Positions 57,984 to 64,000 of a DNA stretch of 64,000 bases are shown piece after piece (positions within the stretch are counted from its first letter, which is position 1; the number at the start of each line of letters is the position of its first letter). Source of the stretch: CAWEWH01 sp963812775 (GTDB taxonomy: Bacteria > Pseudomonadota > Alphaproteobacteria > Rhizobiales > Beijerinckiaceae). Under the pieces are notes generated by a model. The model worked only from the letters and a program-made list of their open reading frames with translations. It was not told the DNA's origin and ran no database searches. The stretch lies in the NCBI GenBank assembly GCA_963812775.1, contig CAWEWH010000005.1, positions 558,001 through 622,000 on the forward strand, in the 5' to 3' direction. The position numbers and the translations under genes are program-made.

Positions 57984-59047
57984 TGCTTCGGCGCGGCAGG
58001 CTGTTGCTTGGCGGCGGCTTCCGCCGCCTTCTTGGCGGCCGCGTCGGCCTCGCGCTTGGCTTCCGCGTCATAGGCCGCCTTGTTGTAGGGTGTGCCGGAC
58101 TTCTCGGCCACGTCGCGCACCACAGCCCAATCCTTCTGATAGGTGACCGGGAAGAAGCGGTCGTCGCCGTTGAATTCCTTGGTCATCTCCGGCGTGAAGC
58201 GGAAGGCGAAGAAACAGTCGGTGAGCTTCTTGGCGAGTTCCGGCTTCAGGTCGTGCGCATACGCGAACGACGAGGTGGGAAAGATCGGGCTCTTGTAGAT
58301 GATGCGGAAGTCATCGCCCTTGACGGTGCCGCGCGTCACCATGCGGTCGAACACATCCGACGCGACCCCGCCCATGTCGTAGTCGCCCGACAGCACGCCG
58401 AGCACTGACTTGTCGTGGCCGCCCGACATCAGCGGCTTGTAGTCGTCATTGGGCTTCAGCCCCTCCAGCGGATAGAGCACGAGCGGCGCGAGGTGGCCGG
58501 AGTTCGAGGATGGCGCCGTGTGGGCGACGCGCTTGCCCTTTAGATCGGCAAGCTTCTGGTAGAGACTGTCCTTCTTGACCACCGAGATGAGGTGATAGCC
58601 GCGCACGTTCTCGGCCGTTCCCTTGGCCGCAAAGGGAATCGCACCCGCCAGATTGACCGCAAAGCCCGTCGGGCCCGTTGAGAAGCCCGCCACGTGCAGG
58701 CGTCCGGACCGCATGGCCTCGATCTCGGCGGAATTCGACTGCACCGGGTAGTAGACGACGCGCTTGCCGGTGCATTGCGCGAGATGGTCGGTGAACGGCT
58801 TGAAGATATTCTGGTAGACGGCCGGATCCTCGACCGGGGTATAGGCGAACACGAGCGTCGACGGGTCCTTGAGTTTCGCGGCGTCCTTCGGCACGTCGGC
58901 CACGAGATCGTTGTTGTCGTCGCAATATTGGGTGTCGAGCTGGCCGCGATTCTTGCAGGTGTCCTGCGCGCCGGCCGGCATGGCGCCGAGCGCCAGGGCT
59001 GCGATCGCCGCGGACGAAATCATGAGACGCGTCGGCGTGAGATGCAT
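57980..59047 (-). CDS. phnD: phosphonate/phosphate-type substrate-binding protein PhnD
   Basis: 355 residues from ATG at 59047. A signal peptide (RLMISSAAIAALALGAMPAG) precedes the PhnD fold: VFAYTPVEDPAVYQNIFKPF, SGRLHVAGFSTGPTGFAVNL, HTAPSSNSGHLAPLVLYPLE and KSPIFPTSSFAYAHDLKP. The C-terminal 30 residues are Ala/Lys-rich (AEAKREADAAAKKAAEAAAK), an unusual tail. No phn lyase genes are in the window, so the ligand may be phosphate, phosphite or a phosphonate. Confidence 0.92.
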   Translation of the reverse strand: MHLTPTRLMISSAAIAALALGAMPAGAQDTCKNRGQLDTQYCDDNNDLVADVPKDAAKLKDPSTLVFAYTPVEDPAVYQNIFKPFTDHLAQCTGKRVVYYPVQSNSAEIEAMRSGRLHVAGFSTGPTGFAVNLAGAIPFAAKGTAENVRGYHLISVVKKDSLYQKLADLKGKRVAHTAPSSNSGHLAPLVLYPLEGLKPNDDYKPLMSGGHDKSVLGVLSGDYDMGGVASDVFDRMVTRGTVKGDDFRIIYKSPIFPTSSFAYAHDLKPELAKKLTDCFFAFRFTPEMTKEFNGDDRFFPVTYQKDWAVVRDVAEKSGTPYNKAAYDAEAKREADAAAKKAAEAAAKQQPAAPKQ

Positions 59048-59124
59048 GGGACTTCCTCGCTGTTTCGGCCGCCTCGGATTTTCCGGGCGCGTTCGGCGTA
59101 TTGTCGTCGAACCGGCACAAAGCA

Positions 59125-59154
59125 CAAGGTCCGCGCCTTTGAGCGCGGACCTTG
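59125..59154 (-). terminator. strong hairpin between pckA and phnD
   Basis: CAAGGTCCGCGC (59125-59136) and GCGCGGACCTTG (59143-59154) form a perfect 12-bp stem with a 6-nt loop, 25 bp past the pckA stop. On the minus strand it is followed by TGCTTTGTGC rather than a pure T-run. A terminator that separates pckA from phnD is the best reading. Confidence 0.7.
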
Positions 59155-59179
59155 CGTAGCCGAGCAACAGCTCCAGAGG

Positions 59180-60793
59180 CTAAGCCGCGATCGACATTTC
59201 CGGCGCCGCCGCCTTCACGTCGGCGTCGACATGACCCTCGAAGGTCGCGAAGTTGTTGCGGAACATGGCGATCAGCTTCTTGGCCGTCTGCGCGAACTCG
59301 GCTTTGTCGGCCCAGGTCTTGACCGGATAGAGAATGTGCGGCTCGACGCCCGGCACCGAGGTGGGGACCGAGAAGCCGAAATAGGGATCGGTGCGGAAGT
59401 CGGCGCGGTTCAGCGAGCCGTCGAGGGCCGCAGCCAGGAGCCGGCGCGTGACACGGATCGGCATACGCCTGCCGACGCCGTATTTGCCGCCGGTCCAGCC
59501 GGTGTTGACGAGCCAGCAATCGACGCCGTGCTTGGCGATGAGGCCGCGCAGCAGGTTGCCATACACGGACGGATGGCGCGGCATGAACGGCGAGCCGAAG
59601 CAGGTCGAGAACGTCGCCTCCGGGTCGGTGACGCCCTTCTCGGTGCCGGCCACCTTCGCGGTGTAGCCGGACAGGAAGTGATACATGGCCTGCGCCGGGG
59701 TCAATTTGGCGATGGGCGGCATGACCCCGAAGGCGTCGGCGGTCAGCATGACGATATTCTTCGGGACGCCGCCGCGCCCCGTCGCCGAGGCGTTGGGGAT
59801 GAAGTCGAGCGGATAGGCGCCGCGCGTGTTCTCGGTCTTGCTGTCGTCGTCGTAGTTCGGCTCGCGCGTCACGGGATCGACCACGACATTCTCGAGCACG
59901 GTGCCGAAGCGTTCGCCGGTGGCGTAGATTTCGGGCTCCGCCTCGCGCGAGATGCCGATCATCTTGGCATAGCAACCGCCCTCGAAATTGAACACGCCGG
60001 CCGGTCCCCAGCCATGCTCGTCGTCGCCGATGAGTGTGCGGTTGGGATCGGCCGACAAGGTCGTCTTGCCGGTGCCCGAGAGCCCGAAGAAGATGGCCAC
60101 GTCGCCGCGCGAACCGGCATTGGCCGAGCAGTGCATCGGCATGACGCCGAGCGGCGGCAGCACGTGGTTCAAATACGTGAACACCGACTTCTTCATCTCG
60201 CCCGCATAGCTCGTGCCGCCGATAAGCACGATCTTGCGCGTGAAGTCGCAGGCGATGACGGTCTCGCTGTTCGTGCCGTGCCGCTTCGGGTCGGCCTTGA
60301 ACGACGGCAGGTCGATGATGGTCATTTCCGGCGCGAAGCTGCGCACCTCGTCGAGGGTTGGCCGGATGAGCAGGTTGCGGATGAACAGCGAGTGCCAGGC
60401 GAGCTCGGTATAGACGCGGGCGCGCACCCGCCAGGCCGGGTCGGCACCGCCGTAGAGGTCCTGTGCGAACAGGTCCTTGCCTTCGGCATGTTTCAGGAAG
60501 TCCTTGAGCAGCAGCTCGAAGCTCTCCGGCTCGATCCCGGTATTCTCCGGTCCCCACCACACAGCGTCGCCGGTGGCCGCGTCCTTGACGATGAACTTGT
60601 CCTTCGGCGAGCGTCCCGTGTGGACGCCGGTATCGGCGAGCAGCGTGCCGCCCTTGCCGATCTCCGCTTCGCCGCGACGAATGGCTTCCTCGTAGAGGCG
60701 CGGCGCTTCGAGATTCCAGAACACGCGCTTGAGCCCCCGAAAGCCAAAGGGCTCGGCGCCTTGGGCGCCGTTGAACAGGCCGATATTCTCCAC
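59180..60793 (-). CDS. pckA: phosphoenolpyruvate carboxykinase (ATP)
   Basis: 537 residues from GTG at 60793, which has GAGGAGG six bases upstream. P-loop FFGLSGTGKTTLSADPNRTL, substrate segment FIRNLLIRPTLDEV, GGTSYAGEMKKSVFTYLNHV and the NTGWTGGKYGVGRRM region. It converts oxaloacetate to PEP for gluconeogenesis. In Rhizobiales pckA lies beside and is often regulated by chvI/chvG, as here. Confidence 0.96.
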   Translation of the reverse strand: MENIGLFNGAQGAEPFGFRGLKRVFWNLEAPRLYEEAIRRGEAEIGKGGTLLADTGVHTGRSPKDKFIVKDAATGDAVWWGPENTGIEPESFELLLKDFLKHAEGKDLFAQDLYGGADPAWRVRARVYTELAWHSLFIRNLLIRPTLDEVRSFAPEMTIIDLPSFKADPKRHGTNSETVIACDFTRKIVLIGGTSYAGEMKKSVFTYLNHVLPPLGVMPMHCSANAGSRGDVAIFFGLSGTGKTTLSADPNRTLIGDDEHGWGPAGVFNFEGGCYAKMIGISREAEPEIYATGERFGTVLENVVVDPVTREPNYDDDSKTENTRGAYPLDFIPNASATGRGGVPKNIVMLTADAFGVMPPIAKLTPAQAMYHFLSGYTAKVAGTEKGVTDPEATFSTCFGSPFMPRHPSVYGNLLRGLIAKHGVDCWLVNTGWTGGKYGVGRRMPIRVTRRLLAAALDGSLNRADFRTDPYFGFSVPTSVPGVEPHILYPVKTWADKAEFAQTAKKLIAMFRNNFATFEGHVDADVKAAAPEMSIAA

Positions 60794-61096
60794 GAAATGC
60801 CTCCTCGACGGAGCCGGATCAGATCGCCGGCGGCCCCCGAATGGGGCGCGTTGGCCCCACCTCCCTGGCTGTCCGTATGGCAGAAATTTCTTTCGCAATC
60901 TACCTCGGGACCCGTGAAAGTCGGCGGCCTCGGGTTCACGGGATCCATGGCTTACATCGCCTTAACGTCGGCGGGCGCGGTGCCGATTCAAAATGCGCCG
61001 CGCCGCGAACGGTTTCCCCTTTAGAAATTTCAGCCTCTTAAAAGCTTGTGGATGCCCAATCGGCGGCGGCGATTGGCCGGCGGTCTCGCCCGACAA

Positions 61097-61858
61097 TCAG
61101 GCGGCCGCCCGCGCCCGCTTGGCCAGGTCGACGAGCGTTTGCCGCAGTGCGGCAGCCGAGGTGACCGGCTCCGGGAAGACGAGCCGCTCGACCAGATCGT
61201 CGGCCGCGAGATCGGCACCGTCCGGGTCGATGCCGGTGATCTGCCAGGCGCCGTCCGGCGCGCCGAGGAGTTTCGTCGCGTAGAGCCGCACGGCATCGGC
61301 ATGGTCGGCATTCATATGGGCAACGGCGCCCGCCTCCGCCTCCACCAGTTCGGCGGCGCCGGAGAGATCGGTGAGCAGGTCGGCGGCGGTGAGCTCGTAG
61401 GCCTTGCCAAACCCACCATTCAGGCTGGCGCGCTCGAGGCCGAGCGCGAAGAACCCGAAGTCGGGAAAATCCGCGTAGAGCGCCGCTTTCGGATGCCGCG
61501 CCAGGAAGCGGCCTTTGACGCGCTCGCCGTCGCGGCTGCCGCGGTCCACGGCGCGCCCCCGTGCGATAAGCGTGATGCGCGGATGGGCGAGCGGGTCGCC
61601 CTTGCCGCTCCGCGACAGCAGCAGCGAGGCACGCGGATCTGCCAGGATGTTCGCGGTATGGCCCGAAAGGCGCGACACGAGGATGAGCGGCGTGCCGTCC
61701 GCGTCCGTTGCCACCGTGGTGAGACTGGCGAAGGGGTGGCCTGATGTCGCCTCGAGCGTCGCCAGAGCGCCGGTCCGCGTCCCCCTGAGCAGGGTTTTGG
61801 CCATGAGCCGGGCATCGTCGTCGGTGGGGCGGATGGGCGATGATCTCGTTTCGTTCAT
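61097..61858 (-). CDS. HugZ-like pyridoxamine-phosphate-oxidase-fold protein
   Basis: 253 residues. An N-terminal split-barrel flavin-binding domain (LLRGTRTGALATLEATSGHP, LILVSRLSGHTANILADPRA, LLLSRSGKGDPLAHPRITL) is followed by a C-terminal DUF2470 domain (AVAHMNADHADAVRLYATKL). This pair of domains is that of HugZ-type heme-utilisation proteins; heme binding is inferred. Divergent from chvI, with 137 bp between start codons. Confidence 0.86.
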   Translation of the reverse strand: MNETRSSPIRPTDDDARLMAKTLLRGTRTGALATLEATSGHPFASLTTVATDADGTPLILVSRLSGHTANILADPRASLLLSRSGKGDPLAHPRITLIARGRAVDRGSRDGERVKGRFLARHPKAALYADFPDFGFFALGLERASLNGGFGKAYELTAADLLTDLSGAAELVEAEAGAVAHMNADHADAVRLYATKLLGAPDGAWQITGIDPDGADLAADDLVERLVFPEPVTSAAALRQTLVDLAKRARAAA

Positions 61859-61995
61859 GACTCTTTTGGCGGCGGCAGCCTGCCGCGCCCCTTTCTCAAG
61901 ACAAGCCGTGCATAACCGGCTAGAGTCGATGCCACATTTTGGCCCCGCTTCGTTCTAGGGTGGCACGCCTCCGGGGGCCCTCAAAAGAGTAGTTC

Positions 61996-62694
61996 ATGCC
62001 GACCATCGCCCTTGTCGACGACGATCGCAACATCTTGACCTCCGTGTCGATCGCACTGGAGTCCGAGGGCTATCGGATATTGACCTACACCGACGGCGCC
62101 TCGGCCCTCGACGGCCTCAAGACCAACCCGCCTGACCTTGCCATCCTCGACATCAAGATGCCGCGCATGGACGGCATGGAGTTGTTGCGGCGCCTGCGGC
62201 AACGGACCGACATGCCGGTCATCTTCCTCACCTCCAAGGACGAGGAGATCGACGAGTTGTTCGGCCTCAAGATGGGGGCCGACGATTTCATCCGCAAACC
62301 GTTCTCGCAACGTCTCCTCGTCGAGCGCGTCAAGGCCGTGCTGCGGCGCGCCAGCCCGCGCGACCAGGTGGTGCCCAAGGAGATCGACGCCAAGGCGCTG
62401 GAGCGCGGCGCGCTGAAGATGGATCCCGAGCGTCACACCTGCACCTGGAACAACCAGGCCGTGACGTTGACGGTGACGGAGTTCCTGATCCTGCAGGCCC
62501 TGGCGCAGCGGCCCGGCGTCGTGAAGAGCCGCAATGCCCTGATGGATGCCGCTTACGACGACCAGGTCTATGTGGACGACCGCACGATCGACAGCCACAT
62601 CAAGCGCCTGCGCAAGAAGTTCAAGGCCGTCGACAATGCCTTTGACATGATCGAGACCCTCTACGGTGTCGGCTATCGCTTCAAGGAAGCCTGA
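61996..62694 (+). CDS. chvI: response regulator ChvI
   Basis: 232 residues. The receiver domain starts MPTIALVDDDRNILTSVSIA, with phosphoacceptor Asp52 in LAILDIKMPRMDG and the conserved Lys in FLTSKDEEID. The OmpR-type winged helix ends the protein (VVKSRNALMDAAYDD, RTIDSHIKRLRKKFKAVDNA). It is the Rhizobiales ChvI/ExoS-partner regulator of envelope and acid response. It is followed directly by its kinase. Confidence 0.94.
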   Translation: MPTIALVDDDRNILTSVSIALESEGYRILTYTDGASALDGLKTNPPDLAILDIKMPRMDGMELLRRLRQRTDMPVIFLTSKDEEIDELFGLKMGADDFIRKPFSQRLLVERVKAVLRRASPRDQVVPKEIDAKALERGALKMDPERHTCTWNNQAVTLTVTEFLILQALAQRPGVVKSRNALMDAAYDDQVYVDDRTIDSHIKRLRKKFKAVDNAFDMIETLYGVGYRFKEA

Positions 62695-62761
62695 TCCGGG
62701 CAGGGCGCCGGAAGAGCCCGGCCCCGCCCCGTCAGCATCACAGGCGGCGCCGCAACCGGCG

Positions 62762-64000
62762 ATGGTTGCGCGCGGCGGCGATCATTTCGCCGCGCCGGTC
62801 CTCGAGGCAGCCGAGCAGGGCAAGCCTCCCGCCACCCTCGGGCAACGGCTGAAAGCGGTCGGCCGCGCTGTCGTGACGCGCGGCGCCTCGAGCCTGACGC
62901 GCCGCATCGTCCTCTTGAATCTCCTCGGCCTCGTCGCCCTGCTGCTCGGCTTCCTCTACCTCAATCAATTCCGCGAGGGGTTGATCGATGCGCGCGTGCA
63001 GAGCCTCTCGACGCAAGGCGAGATCATCGCCGGCGCCATCGCGGCCTCCGCGATGGCGGATACCGATACCGTCACCATCGATCCCGACAAGCTGCTCCAG
63101 TTGCAGGCCGGCGAGAGCTACGGCCTCAACGATGACACCCAATCGCCGCTCGAGTTCTCGATCAATCCCGAAAAGGTCGGACCGCTCGTGCGCCGGCTGG
63201 TGACGCCGACGCGCACCCGCGCGCGCGTCTACGATCGCGAGGGCCTGCTGCTCATCGATTCCCGCTTCCTCTATGTGCGCGGCGACATCACGCGCCTCGA
63301 TCTGCCCCCGCTCGCCGCCGAGGAACCGACGGTGATCGAGCGGACCTGGAACGCCATCCGTGGCCGTTTCGGCCGCTCCAGCCTGCCCCTTGTCGAGGAC
63401 TTCGGCGCCGCCGACGGCAAGTCGCTGCCCGAGGTCACCCGCGCGCTGTCGGGCATTCCGGGCAGCGTCGTGCGGGTCATTGCGTCGGGCGAAACCATCG
63501 TCTCGGTCGCGGTGCCGATCCAGCGCTCGAAGACCGTGCGCGGTGCCCTCTTGCTGTCGACGCAGGGCGGCGACATCGACCAGATGATCGCCAAGGAACG
63601 CTTCGGCATTCTGCAGGTGTTTCTCATCGCCGCCCTGGTGATGGTGGTGCTGTCGGTGCTGCTCGCCGGCACCATCGCCGAGCCCATCCGCCGGCTTGCC
63701 GAGGCGGCCGAGCGCGTGCGCCGTGGCCGCCGCTCGCGCTCGCGGCCGGAGATTCCGGGCTTCGACCGCTCCGACGAGATCGGCCACCTCTCGGGCGCGC
63801 TGCGCGACATGACCAGCTCGCTCTATAACCGCATCGACGCCATCGAGAGTTTCGCTGCCGACGTGGCGCACGAGCTGAAGAACCCGCTCACCTCGTTGCG
63901 CAGCGCCGTCGAGACCTTGCCCCTCGCCAAGACCGAGAATGCCCGCCAACGGCTGATGGGGGTCATCCAGCACGACGTGCGCCGCCTCGACCGCCTCATC
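62762..64000 (+). CDS. chvG: sensor histidine kinase ChvG/ExoS (5' part, runs off the window)
   Basis: The visible 413 codons contain TM1 (RRIVLLNLLGLVALLLGFLY), a periplasmic domain of about 230 residues, TM2 (LQVFLIAALVMVVLSVLLAG), a HAMP segment (RRLAEAAERVRRGRRSRSRP) and the dimerisation box FAADVAHELKNPLTSLRSAV with phospho-His at about residue 370. The ATP-binding domain lies beyond base 64000. The ATG at 62762 is 67 bp after the chvI stop; upstream in-frame codons could extend it. Partner of ChvI. Confidence 0.92.
   Translation, partial: MVARGGDHFAAPVLEAAEQGKPPATLGQRLKAVGRAVVTRGASSLTRRIVLLNLLGLVALLLGFLYLNQFREGLIDARVQSLSTQGEIIAGAIAASAMADTDTVTIDPDKLLQLQAGESYGLNDDTQSPLEFSINPEKVGPLVRRLVTPTRTRARVYDREGLLLIDSRFLYVRGDITRLDLPPLAAEEPTVIERTWNAIRGRFGRSSLPLVEDFGAADGKSLPEVTRALSGIPGSVVRVIASGETIVSVAVPIQRSKTVRGALLLSTQGGDIDQMIAKERFGILQVFLIAALVMVVLSVLLAGTIAEPIRRLAEAAERVRRGRRSRSRPEIPGFDRSDEIGHLSGALRDMTSSLYNRIDAIESFAADVAHELKNPLTSLRSAVETLPLAKTENARQRLMGVIQHDVRRLDRLI

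Overview
The window looks like a chromosome segment of a high-GC alphaproteobacterium, most likely of the order Hyphomicrobiales (Rhizobiales). Indicators are the ChvG/ChvI-type two-component pair next to ATP-dependent PEP carboxykinase, the rimP-nusA-ylxR-infB-rbfA-truB-rpsO-pnp block, the lnt-corC-ybeY-phoH-miaB-plsC-fur-rimI-tsaB block, DUF2336, and the dispersed CCCTCCCC-type intergenic repeats familiar from that order. The genus cannot be set from the sequence alone. No rRNA, tRNA, CRISPR array, transposase or integrase was recognised.

Layout. 1-6.2 kb: a partial gene, hisB, a Pro/Gln-rich OmpA-like protein, a class III cyclase and pyrE. 6.3-10.2 kb: a distinctly AT-richer insertion holding three minus-strand genes (RNase H/RuvC-like protein, Ser/Thr kinase, OLD-family ATPase-TOPRIM nuclease), all interrupted and bracketed by a 19-bp near-perfect direct repeat. 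10.2-12.9 kb: an HD-domain protein, a DUF1801 protein, and a 660-bp non-coding tract with a strong promoter, a palindromic operator-like site and long inverted repeats. 12.9-26 kb: the translation and RNA-decay operon with a secreted alpha/beta hydrolase. 26-29.8 kb: DUF2336, trmB, metK and an XRE regulator. 29.8-38.1 kb: a tightly packed housekeeping run. 38.1-45 kb: RutE-like reductase, NfuA, small enzymes, trpS and murJ. 45-48.1 kb: hslV and hslU with a membrane-protein gene between them. 48.3-50 kb: a B12-binding radical SAM enzyme. 50.4-54.1 kb: an osmoprotectant-type ABC importer. 54.2-55.6 kb: an ArsB/NhaD permease. 55.6-59 kb: a phosphonate-type ABC importer. 59.2-64 kb: pckA, a HugZ-like protein, chvI and the 5' part of chvG.

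A general caution: about sixteen single-base frame breaks occur, several in genes that must be intact in a living cell (pnp, nusA, truB). Many sit in short homopolymers or next to TCG. I read most as sequence or assembly errors and give reconstructed gene spans. Inside the AT-rich island there are also in-frame stops, so real decay is possible there.

Most interesting region: the 3.9-kb island, which resembles a small defence-type cassette (kinase + RuvC-like protein + OLD nuclease) and which I cannot match to a named system.
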